A program made the translations under genes and the position numbers. The notes beneath the pieces are model-generated. The model did not search any database, had not been told where the DNA came from, and saw only the letters and a program-made list of their open reading frames with translations. 49,153 nt of DNA from a virus, in the IMG/VR virus record IMGVR_UViG_3300025030_000158, positions 1-49,153 of that record. One strand, written 5' to 3'. Below are positions 38,582-47,583 of the stretch, in pieces (the first letter of the stretch is position 1; the number at the start of each line of letters is the position of its first letter).

Positions 38582-41500
38582 ATGATGCCTTGGGAAAAGT
38601 ATTCTGCTACCCCCGATGGGCCGTGGGCAAAATACGGATCACCGGAACCGCCGAGCGCCGAGGAAGGGTCCAAGCCGGATAATCCAGACTTTAGTCTTGG
38701 GCGCCTTGGAAAGCAGATGTACCGTAACGCAGCACAAGGCGTTGCTGATGTCGCAAGAGCCACCGGAGCAGCCCGCAGAACCGATGCAGCCGGAATAGAA
38801 ACCAAGGGCCGTTACGAAGAAAGCGTCCCAACCCAGGGCCTTTTTGAAACCCGCGAGCAAGTAGGAGATGCATTTGAACGTGGCGAACTTTCAAGGGGAG
38901 ACGCCGAACAAATCCTCAAAACAGGCTTTAAATTCCAACCATCCCAACAGACCACAGCCCATGCCGAAGAGACCAGGGAAAAAGCCAAGCCGTGGGAAGC
39001 GTTAGCGGCGTCCATGCCTGAACCGCTTGGGGGATCTCCAGATGGGCTACTTGGCATTGTAGAGCAAGCCGCAGGCGGCATGGCTCGCTTTGCTCCGTCA
39101 ATGGCCGTTAGCGCCTTGAATCTCCCCGCTGGCACAGCTCTGACATTCAGCCAGCTTCACGGTTCAAAATTTGATGAACTGAAAAAGAAAGGCGTTGACG
39201 ACCAGCGGGCAAACGAAGCCGCCATGATCAGTGCCGCCATAATGACGCCGATTGAGCAGGCCGGAACAGTAGTTGAGTTGGGCGCGCTAAAAAACCTGTT
39301 CAAGTCAAGCGCTAAGGGGTTCGGCGCTAAGGCAAGGCAGTTCGTAGGCGCTCTGTTAAAGAGCAGCGCGGCAGAAGGCATTGAGGAATACCTTCAGCAG
39401 TACCCTGACGAGATTTCAACTCTGTGGGCGACAAATCCAGATAAGCCCCCGGCAGAACTTGCGAACCTTGTTATTCAAGAATTGCCGAGGATTAAAGAAG
39501 AGGCCAAGCAATCCGCAGTCGTTGGCGCGGTAGGCGGGGCTATGATGGCTGGTGCTGGTCAAGTGGCGTCTACCCCATTCAAGGGCAAGGCTGAAGAGAT
39601 AGAATCTCAGCCCACCTTTGACGGTAAAGTACAAGTAGCCCAGGACCAAGCCGCCCAGGATACAGCGCCCACGCCATTACAGAAAATAAAAGACAACGCG
39701 GCCAACCGGTTGACGCCCCCCGACATCAAGGTATTGCCACCTGGCCAAAAACTCATGGACCCGATGTCACCCAACAGCGAGACGGTTAAATTCCCGCGAC
39801 AGACCAAAGCCGACCGGGATGCGATTGCATCAGAATTTCAAGCATCGAACAAGGCCGCGGCCGAACGCGCAAAGCAGCAGCAAAATCAAGTCGGAATGCA
39901 AACGATCCTTCAACGGGTCGCTGAAAACCGGAGAAAGAACCAAGAGAAACTTGACGCTGTTGACCGCGTAGGTCTTACCCAACAGGAACGCCAAAAGTCT
40001 ATTGAGGCCGCCGACCGTGCCGAGCAAATGGCCGCAGAGGTCGAAAAGGTCAAGCAATCGTTCACCGGCAAAAAGCCCCCGCAACTGCAAAATATTGCTG
40101 ATGCCGTGGTTGAGGAAGCGCCCGCTGCGCCCGCCAGAGTCGAACCTGAGATTGACCAGGCCCCCGTTGGGCAGCCTCCCGTTGACCGGCAAAAGCAACA
40201 ACAGGAAGTTGAGTTGCTTGCCGACATCTTGGCAAGTTCTGAAGACAAGGCAGCACGTCAAGCCATAGCCGCAGAAATGAAACGCAGGTTCAAGCCCGCT
40301 TTCGTTCCCGGTTCATCCGATCCTTCCGGCTACCAATACAAACCAAGTACACAAGAGGCCCTGCGCTCGAGTGGTGAGCAGCAAGTTGAGCCCACCACCG
40401 GACAGGGTGTAATCGAGTCTCACCCCCCTGCCGACCCCTCCCGGCAGGTACAGCCTTCCCCGGCGCAGCCTGCCTCCTCCCAGGTTGACGCCGGGGAAGG
40501 CACCCCTAAAGCCGATCTGCCAAGTGTAGAAGCGGTAACGAACTCGTCAGAGATGGCGAGTTCAGCCCCCATCAACCAAAACGGCAAATCAGGCCGCCGA
40601 GCAATAGTTTCTTCCCCTGGTGGCGAACCGTCCGTAATAGCAGACAACCGCAAGCCAGCGATAGGTGAAAAGATAGAGGAACGGCGCAACGGCGATGACG
40701 AATACCTTAACAGCCTTCAGCCAAGCCAACGAGCTTCGGTAATGAGAATCCCAACAGAAACCCGACAAGCCATGCAGTCCGAATCAGCCAAGCACAACGC
40801 AAAGTTGATCGGCTACGAAAATGGAAAGTATTGGCTGCACGATAACGAGACTGGATCAAGCGGGAATCTGGTTGATTCAGTTGACCAGATAGCTGGAAAG
40901 ATTGCTGAGAATCGTGAGGCTTTTAGGTCGGTTCAAGGGCAGCAAGTTAAGGCAACGCCCCCAACCTTAACCGAGCCGAGCGGTAAGGAAAGCCCCGTTC
41001 AGCAACCGGCACCCGTTCAGGAAAGGCGAACAGCGCCGGAAGGTGAACAGAATACGAGCGCAACGAACCAGAAGGGCAAGGATGACAAGCCCATCTTTTC
41101 GCGGAGAAACCAGCAGACAGAAAGCCTCAAGGAGTTCTCGGGCCGCATAAAAGAAGATTTGGGGTTAAGTCAATTCGATGTCTACGAAAGGAATAATGGA
41201 GACATCGAGCTAAGTCTCCTGGTGGTTCCGAAAGGTGAAAGAAAAAAAGGTAAGGGATCGGACGCCGTTCGTGCTCTGGCCGAATACGCCGATATTGCAG
41301 GCAAAAGGATATTCGTTAACCCGGCACAGAAAGACGACGCGCACGGCACTACGTCCCACGCTCGCTTACTCAGGTTTTATAGTAGGTTCGGCTTTGTCAG
41401 AAACACCGGGCGAAATAAAGATTTTACGTTACCTCCGGGCATGTATCGTAACCCGAGAGTGCCGCTATTCCAGAAGCGCACCCCCCAAGAGCACGGCACC

Positions 41501-44500
41501 CAAAAAGCCAAAGACATAACCCGCAAAATAAACCGCGTGACATCCGCATGGCAGAACGCACCAACGGTCGAAGTAGTCCAATCCCAATCCGACCTGCCCG
41601 GCGACATCCTCAACCACTTAAAAGCCATCGGCGCGGAAACCGACGTAGTTGACGGCACCTTCTACCAAGGAACTGTTTACCTCGTAGCGGATAACCTCGC
41701 TTCCGAAAAGGCCGCAATTCAAACGCTACTCCACGAATCCTTCGGACATTACGGGCTTCGGGAACTTTTAGGCCCTCGCTTCGGCCAGATTTTACGGCAA
41801 GTCTACAACTCTAAAAAGTCAGAGATTGACGCGATAGGCAAAGAGTATGGCTTTGACACGCGCAGGGCTAACGGCCAAGCCCTTGCCGCCGATGAGTGGC
41901 TTTCCCGGCATGTTTCGGAGAACGAGCAATCTACTTGGATCGACAAGATCATCTCTGCCATCCGGTCATTTGTTCGAAGGATTGCTCCGAATCTCAAATT
42001 TTCAGATGCCGAAATAAGGAACCTTCTTGACGCTGCCCGGTCCCGCGTAGTGGGAACCTCCCCCTCCTTGGCCGGCGCGGGATCGGGGGCGTTATCCCCT
42101 ATTGACCTTTCCGCCGAAAATGCCTTAAATCAGCCTGTGACCTCCAAGCGCGGGGCGGGCATAACCACCGAGAATCAACCCGAGAAGCCCGAAGGTGGGA
42201 AAATCAAAAGGCTGTCAATCGTAGACGAAGCCACGCTGGACAACTTCATAGACCACATAGAGAAAGACAAAACCGGGGGTTCTATTGGGATTCGCGGAAT
42301 ATATCGCCATGAGGTCGGCAAGAAAAAACTAAAGCGATCCCTTGATTCTGTTGAAATGCCTGATGGAACAACAAGGAAAGGGTGGTTGTCGGGAACGTCT
42401 GTTATTGAGATCGCTGGAGATTGGGATAGCATACCAAAAGATTTGTTGATTGAAAATCTCCGCAAGGCTTGGGATAGGGTCCAAAAATATGGCGACAGTG
42501 GGTTTGCTATAGTTAGCGGAGACTTGCGTAAAAACGAAATTAGTAACGATATAGGCGAAGCCGTATTCGGAAATGCAAGAGTTATCGCATATATTGACTC
42601 GGTGGATGTCAGCAAACTTTCCGACCCTAACCCCACAAGCCAACCGGGCAAGGCATACAATCCGAGGGGGAACAAATCAGCTATAGAAATGCGGGAAAGC
42701 GACCCGAACGGGAGCCTCGCAAACTACGACGACCAAAGCAAAAAGGAATGGCTTGCGGCACCACCCCCGGCAAATGGAAAACTAAAACTATACAGGGCGA
42801 CACCAGAGGGCGCACCAATTAAGCCTGGTGATTATGTTACAAATTCTAAACAGTACGCGCTTGACCATATAAAAAACAACCTGGGCGGAAAAGGCAAAAT
42901 AGCCGAAATAGATGCCACCCTCGATGATATCTATCCCGCTGATGGCCCAAAGGAATTTTGGTATGCCCCTGCATCTCTCATAGACTCAAGCCAACCGGGC
43001 AAGGTTGGCACTGAACTATCCTCGACGACGGCCACCGGCTCCATCACCCCCCGCCAAGTCCAGAAAGCCTTCGAGCAAAAAGGCTTTAAAACCGAACGGA
43101 TAGGGAACCTGATCCGCGTCAAAACCCCCTCTGGCAACCTTTACGTTGACGTTACCGATATGGTCGTAGAAAACGACGCCGAAGCCATCAAGATCGGTTA
43201 CGGTCGTTCCGCGGACCCCGGCGAGAAGGTGGCGGGCTCCTATCAGAACTTCGACGGCACCGGAACCATCCGGCTTAAACGAAACCTTGCCGACGAATAC
43301 ACCCTATCCCATGAAACCTTTCACCATCTCAAGGCCGCTGGAATCTTCAACCCCCTTGAGCTTGCCACGCTCAAGAAAGCAGCAGGTCCGGGCGAAGAAG
43401 CGCAGGCCCGATGGATCGAAGGGAAGCTCCGTGAGCGCGGGAGTGAAAAAGGGATCATCGCCCGGTTGATTCAGAAGGTGGCCGATTGGCTGGATGCCTT
43501 TGCTAATCTGGTGGCGGTGACCGAGCGTGGGATTGTTCGTGGGATGGAGAGCGGCGAGTTTTTGGGCCGGGAATCTTATCTGGGTGAGGATTTGACGGAA
43601 GAAGGCGGGTTGGCCGAAGCGGGCCGCAAGCTTGACACGGATGCCGAAAATGCCTTAAATCAGCCTGTGACCTCCAAGCGCGGGGCGGGCGACATAGCCA
43701 CCAAAGAAACTCCGCAAGGCCCGAAGGGTGGGAAATACGAAGACATCAGATCCCAACTCAATGGCATGTCTAAGGACGACTTCGACAAGACCGAACAGCG
43801 GGTAGGTAGCAACTTAAAAGAGGCTTTAAGCCGGGTTGTCTACGCTGAAGAGGACTACCGACTTCCGAATCTTGGCAACATGATCCCGCCCGATAGGATG
43901 ACCCCGCAACTCAAAAGCAAGTCCAAGAGGGTCAAGATTTACAGGGCGGTTGAGGGGCAATTCAATTCCGTTCGTCCCGGAGATTGGGTGACCCTTACAA
44001 GGTCGTATGCCAAGGGTCACACTCAGGGCAGAAGCGGCGCAAAGATTCTTGAACTTGAAGTCCCGCGAGAGGATGTGGTTTGGGCCGGAACTGATGAAAA
44101 CGAGTTCTTCTATGCCCCCAAGGAACTTGCGAGACCGAACGCTAAAAGCACGTTTGATGGTATCACAGAGGCGCTTGAATCTATCCCTAACCCCACAAGC
44201 CAACCGGGCAAGGTTGGCACTGAACCAACCCGCTATTCCACCCTAACCCCCAAAGAACAAGGCGGCCACAAAGCCAATCTATCTGCCAAATACGATGAAG
44301 CCAGAGCCGCCATAGAGCGCCCATTAAACGATTTTATGTATTGGATAGTGGACAAAAACCACACCATCCAGGCGGTTCAGGAAAAACTCGATCTAGTCAC
44401 AGAAGACATAGACCTTTTTCTGAAGGAAACCCAACGGCCTAAAGTAACCGCGTCCAGGGTCAAAGGCTTTTGGGACGAGCAAGCCAAGCCCTTCATGGTT

Positions 44501-47089
44501 GCCATTGCCAAATCAGGCAAGACCCTCAAGGCCTTTGAGGAATACGCCCACGCCAAACACGCCCCTGAAGCCAACATTGACGCAAGAGACAAGAACGCCA
44601 AGCGCTACCTTGACCAACTGATAGAAGCCCTGCCCGCCAAACTCACGCGAAGCCTACGCGCTGAAATGGCAGAGTTGACCGAAAAGAAACGCAAGTCCGC
44701 AAAGATCAAAGGCGTGTTCGGAGGTATCGGATTGACCCCCGAAGACAACTACAACTTCCTTCAGAAAGCATTTACCGACTTCGCAGCCGAAAAGGAAACA
44801 CAGTCCTATCTCAAAAAGTGGGAATCCTTCACCGGCATGGACGAAACCAAGGATGATGTTGGGAAACTTTCCGGCATGTCAAACGCTGAAGCCATGGCGA
44901 TCACGGCTAAAGCCGACCCTGAAATGGAATCCTTACGGAAGATGCTTTCCCAGATCAACGCAAACCGGATAGACCTTTTGTACGACGCTGGGTTGATCCC
45001 ACAAGAAGAATACGAAGCCATTCAAGACAAGTTCAAGTTTTACGTTCCACTTCACCGTGAAGGATACGAGGATTCTTTATTCGGATCGTCCAGGGGCTTA
45101 AATCCCACCGGTAAGCCAATCAAGACGCGCGGAGGGTCCAAGCGGGCCGTGGTGGATATTGTTGGAAACTCAATCGCCTCATATGAAAAGGCAATCAACC
45201 TTGCCGAAAAAGCGCGGTCAACCAGAACCTTGAGGGATTTGGTCAAGGCCAATCCAGATCCGGAACTGTGGACCCTGAAAAAGGAAAAGAAATCCCCGCG
45301 CCTGGATCAATACGGAAACGTCAGAATGTACCCCGACCTTTTCAATATCGCGGACAACGAGTTTAGGTTCATGGCCGATCAGGAGCAATACATCCTTGAA
45401 GCGAACCGCGACAATAAAGACATGATGCTCATGATCCGAAATCTAAAGGCGGCCGACGCTCAACACGGACCTATTTTGAGTGCGCTGTCAAAGGCTAACC
45501 AGTGGCTTGCGCGGATCAATACGTCGTGGTCGCCTGAGTTTGTCATTTCCAACTTTGCCCGCGATATTCAAACCGCAGGGATCAACATTCAGGACACCGG
45601 GGTAAAAGGAAAAAGCATGCTCTCTGGCGCCGGGAAAGCCATTAAAGCGATTTGGAGAGTTGAGAAAGGCAAATCTAAGGGCGATCCACTGGAAGCGCTC
45701 TATGGACGGTTTAAGGACGCAGGCGGTAAAATCAGTTGGTCCGATGTTCACGGAAGCGTTGAAAAATTGGGCAAGAAAATATCCAGAGAGATCGAGATGC
45801 TTCAAGGAAAAAGACCATCCTTGAAAGCGTTCCGATCTTTTGTCGATACGGTTGAAGCTGCAAACACATCGATTGAAAACGGTATCAGGCTGCACGTATT
45901 TAAGCTCGCTACCGAACAGGGTTTATCTGATTCCAAGGCGGCGCAAATCGCTTCGGATATCACGGTAGATTTCACCAAGAAAGGCGCGGCTGGCCCCATT
46001 ATTAACTCTCTTTATCTGTTTGCCAACGCCGGCATTCAGGGCTCTTACCGGATCATTCGGGCGGCATCGAAAAGTTCAGCGGTTCGCAAGTCTCTCGCTG
46101 GCGTTGTAGGGGCCGGGTTCACTATTGGTATGGCAAATATTCTTATGGGTGGGGTCGATGACGACGGCGAAGATTATTACAGCAAGATCGAGGACCACAT
46201 CAAAGAGCGCAACGCTATCTTCATGATTCCAGGGACCAAGGGAAAATACGCCAAGATTCCTCTTCCATGGGGTTATAACCTTTTCTGGAATATCGGTAAC
46301 GAAGCGGCGGCAGCCATTGCATCAAAGAACTATAAGCCGCTTCAAGGAGCAGCAAGATTGGCCTCGACTTTCGCCAATGCATTTAACCCGCTTCAATCTG
46401 GTACTCTATTGCAAACCCTGGCTCCCACGATTGCCGATCCTTTCGCCATGGTAGCCGAAAACAAGAACTGGTTCGGCGGGCCTTTGATGCCGGAAAAGAA
46501 CGTCTTTGATAAGACCCCTGACCCTGATTCCGAGCGTTACTGGAAGTCGGCAAGAAAGCCTTCGGTGTGGGTCGCCTCAATGCTAAATAGGATGACTGGA
46601 GGTGATAAAGTCAAAAAGGGCGCTATCGATGTTTCGCCTGAAACGCTTGACTTGGTAATCGATACCGCTGGCGGGTCAATGCTCAGATTCTTTACGGACA
46701 TCGGGGCGGTCGCGTCAAGGTCGGTAGGCGGCGAGGAAGTCGAACTTCAAAGAGTTCCTTTCGTCCGAAGGGTCTTTGGCGAAAAGTCAGAATGGGCCGA
46801 TAGGACTCAGTACTTTAGAAACCTTGAGGATGTTTTGACAGTCAAGGAACAGCTCGCCGCTTATGAAGGGACCAAATACCACAGATATATTTCAATGAGC
46901 ACCAGGCCAGAGCAGGCGGTTATCGGAAACGCCAAACGCACTGAATACGCCCTGAAAAGATTGAAGAAAGATCGAAAAGCGGCAGAGGCCCAGGGCGATA
47001 AGGCCAGGGTAAAAGAAATCGACGCCAAGATTAAACGCCATTACATCGAATTTAATAAGAGATACAACGCCGAAAAAAGCAGATATTGA
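38582..47089 (+). CDS. Giant polyvalent virion protein (GNAT, two zincins, two ADP-ribosyltransferase-like modules, LPD38-like end)
   Basis: A 2835-residue phage polyvalent protein, probably packed in the head and sent into the cell with the DNA. From left to right: a structural N-terminus (WEKYSATPDGPW, hydrophobic AVVGAVGGAMMAGAGQ near 310); a Gln/Pro-rich linker; a GNAT-like domain (about 845-955); zincin 1 with HESFGH (1051-1056); an unknown alpha/beta domain (about 1200-1350); ART-like module 1 (Arg1405, PGDYVTNS, KEFWYAP); zincin 2 with HETFHH (1577-1582); ART-like module 2 (Arg1788, PGDWVTLT, ENEFFYAP); then helical regions and an LPD38-like end from about 2315 (WSPEFVISNFARDIQ) with a transmembrane-like stretch near 2503-2525. 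Linker sequences repeat exactly at DNA level. Enzyme activity is inferred. Confidence 0.8.
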   Translation: MMPWEKYSATPDGPWAKYGSPEPPSAEEGSKPDNPDFSLGRLGKQMYRNAAQGVADVARATGAARRTDAAGIETKGRYEESVPTQGLFETREQVGDAFERGELSRGDAEQILKTGFKFQPSQQTTAHAEETREKAKPWEALAASMPEPLGGSPDGLLGIVEQAAGGMARFAPSMAVSALNLPAGTALTFSQLHGSKFDELKKKGVDDQRANEAAMISAAIMTPIEQAGTVVELGALKNLFKSSAKGFGAKARQFVGALLKSSAAEGIEEYLQQYPDEISTLWATNPDKPPAELANLVIQELPRIKEEAKQSAVVGAVGGAMMAGAGQVASTPFKGKAEEIESQPTFDGKVQVAQDQAAQDTAPTPLQKIKDNAANRLTPPDIKVLPPGQKLMDPMSPNSETVKFPRQTKADRDAIASEFQASNKAAAERAKQQQNQVGMQTILQRVAENRRKNQEKLDAVDRVGLTQQERQKSIEAADRAEQMAAEVEKVKQSFTGKKPPQLQNIADAVVEEAPAAPARVEPEIDQAPVGQPPVDRQKQQQEVELLADILASSEDKAARQAIAAEMKRRFKPAFVPGSSDPSGYQYKPSTQEALRSSGEQQVEPTTGQGVIESHPPADPSRQVQPSPAQPASSQVDAGEGTPKADLPSVEAVTNSSEMASSAPINQNGKSGRRAIVSSPGGEPSVIADNRKPAIGEKIEERRNGDDEYLNSLQPSQRASVMRIPTETRQAMQSESAKHNAKLIGYENGKYWLHDNETGSSGNLVDSVDQIAGKIAENREAFRSVQGQQVKATPPTLTEPSGKESPVQQPAPVQERRTAPEGEQNTSATNQKGKDDKPIFSRRNQQTESLKEFSGRIKEDLGLSQFDVYERNNGDIELSLLVVPKGERKKGKGSDAVRALAEYADIAGKRIFVNPAQKDDAHGTTSHARLLRFYSRFGFVRNTGRNKDFTLPPGMYRNPRVPLFQKRTPQEHGTQKAKDITRKINRVTSAWQNAPTVEVVQSQSDLPGDILNHLKAIGAETDVVDGTFYQGTVYLVADNLASEKAAIQTLLHESFGHYGLRELLGPRFGQILRQVYNSKKSEIDAIGKEYGFDTRRANGQALAADEWLSRHVSENEQSTWIDKIISAIRSFVRRIAPNLKFSDAEIRNLLDAARSRVVGTSPSLAGAGSGALSPIDLSAENALNQPVTSKRGAGITTENQPEKPEGGKIKRLSIVDEATLDNFIDHIEKDKTGGSIGIRGIYRHEVGKKKLKRSLDSVEMPDGTTRKGWLSGTSVIEIAGDWDSIPKDLLIENLRKAWDRVQKYGDSGFAIVSGDLRKNEISNDIGEAVFGNARVIAYIDSVDVSKLSDPNPTSQPGKAYNPRGNKSAIEMRESDPNGSLANYDDQSKKEWLAAPPPANGKLKLYRATPEGAPIKPGDYVTNSKQYALDHIKNNLGGKGKIAEIDATLDDIYPADGPKEFWYAPASLIDSSQPGKVGTELSSTTATGSITPRQVQKAFEQKGFKTERIGNLIRVKTPSGNLYVDVTDMVVENDAEAIKIGYGRSADPGEKVAGSYQNFDGTGTIRLKRNLADEYTLSHETFHHLKAAGIFNPLELATLKKAAGPGEEAQARWIEGKLRERGSEKGIIARLIQKVADWLDAFANLVAVTERGIVRGMESGEFLGRESYLGEDLTEEGGLAEAGRKLDTDAENALNQPVTSKRGAGDIATKETPQGPKGGKYEDIRSQLNGMSKDDFDKTEQRVGSNLKEALSRVVYAEEDYRLPNLGNMIPPDRMTPQLKSKSKRVKIYRAVEGQFNSVRPGDWVTLTRSYAKGHTQGRSGAKILELEVPREDVVWAGTDENEFFYAPKELARPNAKSTFDGITEALESIPNPTSQPGKVGTEPTRYSTLTPKEQGGHKANLSAKYDEARAAIERPLNDFMYWIVDKNHTIQAVQEKLDLVTEDIDLFLKETQRPKVTASRVKGFWDEQAKPFMVAIAKSGKTLKAFEEYAHAKHAPEANIDARDKNAKRYLDQLIEALPAKLTRSLRAEMAELTEKKRKSAKIKGVFGGIGLTPEDNYNFLQKAFTDFAAEKETQSYLKKWESFTGMDETKDDVGKLSGMSNAEAMAITAKADPEMESLRKMLSQINANRIDLLYDAGLIPQEEYEAIQDKFKFYVPLHREGYEDSLFGSSRGLNPTGKPIKTRGGSKRAVVDIVGNSIASYEKAINLAEKARSTRTLRDLVKANPDPELWTLKKEKKSPRLDQYGNVRMYPDLFNIADNEFRFMADQEQYILEANRDNKDMMLMIRNLKAADAQHGPILSALSKANQWLARINTSWSPEFVISNFARDIQTAGINIQDTGVKGKSMLSGAGKAIKAIWRVEKGKSKGDPLEALYGRFKDAGGKISWSDVHGSVEKLGKKISREIEMLQGKRPSLKAFRSFVDTVEAANTSIENGIRLHVFKLATEQGLSDSKAAQIASDITVDFTKKGAAGPIINSLYLFANAGIQGSYRIIRAASKSSAVRKSLAGVVGAGFTIGMANILMGGVDDDGEDYYSKIEDHIKERNAIFMIPGTKGKYAKIPLPWGYNLFWNIGNEAAAAIASKNYKPLQGAARLASTFANAFNPLQSGTLLQTLAPTIADPFAMVAENKNWFGGPLMPEKNVFDKTPDPDSERYWKSARKPSVWVASMLNRMTGGDKVKKGAIDVSPETLDLVIDTAGGSMLRFFTDIGAVASRSVGGEEVELQRVPFVRRVFGEKSEWADRTQYFRNLEDVLTVKEQLAAYEGTKYHRYISMSTRPEQAVIGNAKRTEYALKRLKKDRKAAEAQGDKARVKEIDAKIKRHYIEFNKRYNAEKSRY
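42113..42160 (+). repeat. Exact 48-base direct repeat, copy 1, in the giant gene
   Basis: This stretch, encoding AENALNQPVTSKRGAG, recurs exactly at 43643-43690, 1530 bases (510 codons) downstream. Both copies follow the C-terminal helix of a zincin unit and stand before an ADP-ribosyltransferase-bearing part. Confidence 0.95.
42625..42653 (+). repeat. Linker repeat NPTSQPGK, copy 1
   Basis: A 29-base unit encoding PNPTSQPGK, found again at 44185-44213. A shorter, related form lies at 42987-43016. Confidence 0.85.
42987..43016 (+). repeat. Linker repeat SQPGKVGTE, copy A
   Basis: Thirty bases, encoding SQPGKVGTE with flanking bases, identical to 44196-44225. Both copies directly follow an ADP-ribosyltransferase-like module, so the linker marks a module border. 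Confidence 0.9.
43643..43690 (+). repeat. Exact 48-base direct repeat, copy 2, in the giant gene
   Basis: Identical to 42113-42160. The near-zero divergence, also at silent positions, argues for recent duplication or gene conversion. Confidence 0.95.
44185..44225 (+). repeat. Linker repeat NPTSQPGKVGTE, copy 2
   Basis: Holds the 29-base unit shared with 42625-42653 and the 30-base unit shared with 42987-43016. It closes the second ADP-ribosyltransferase-like module. Confidence 0.9.
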
Positions 47090-47136
47090 TTGAAAAAAAA
47101 TCAAAGATATTATAGCCTAACTCAAAGGAGCAAACG

Positions 47137-47478
47137 ATGGCAACCCTTATAAAACAAGTAGTTCACAAGGTCAACGGCGAAACTCAGTACATTTCTCAGC
47201 AGTGGCAGTTTGCAGAGGACGGCGCGCAGGTATTGAGTGACAATATGGTGGGCGGGTATCTTTTCACCGTGCGAATCAAAGCCTCTGCCGATGATGCCGT
47301 TACCGTGGTTGTATCGGATGCCCTTGGTAATCTGGTAAATCACACCACGACAGCGGCTATCGCCGGGGAATTTGCGGCAATAGGCGACCGCTACACCACG
47401 AACAACGAATTGACCATAACCCTTTCAGCCATCGCTTCGGGCACGGTCGATGTGGAAATAGTTATTTCCAAGAAGTAA
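47137..47478 (+). CDS. Small virion protein, 113 aa, beta-rich
   Basis: AAAGGAG precedes ATG 47137. The sequence (GGYLFTVRIKASADDAVTVVV, then NNELTITLSAIASGTVDVEIV) is a regular beta sandwich pattern without Cys. It lies between the giant gene and a terminator, so it is probably a virion protein such as a fibre-base or head decoration protein. No family is recognised. Confidence 0.6.
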   Translation: MATLIKQVVHKVNGETQYISQQWQFAEDGAQVLSDNMVGGYLFTVRIKASADDAVTVVVSDALGNLVNHTTTAAIAGEFAAIGDRYTTNNELTITLSAIASGTVDVEIVISKK

Positions 47479-47521
47479 CATAGCGTTCCATCGGCCTCTT
47501 ACCGACTGGAATCAGTATCGG

Positions 47522-47558
47522 AAAGCCGCTACCCTTAAAGAGGTTAGCGGCTTTTTTG
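47522..47558 (+). terminator. Intrinsic terminator after the giant-gene block
   Basis: AAGCCGCTA (47523-47531) and TAGCGGCTT (47545-47553), then a T-run (47552-47557). The stem, and the CGGCCTCTT stretch ahead of it (47492-47500), match the terminator at 24598-24638 and its upstream CGGCCTCTT (24570-24578). Confidence 0.9.
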
Positions 47559-47583
47559 TTTAACCAAAAGAGGGTTTACTTAA

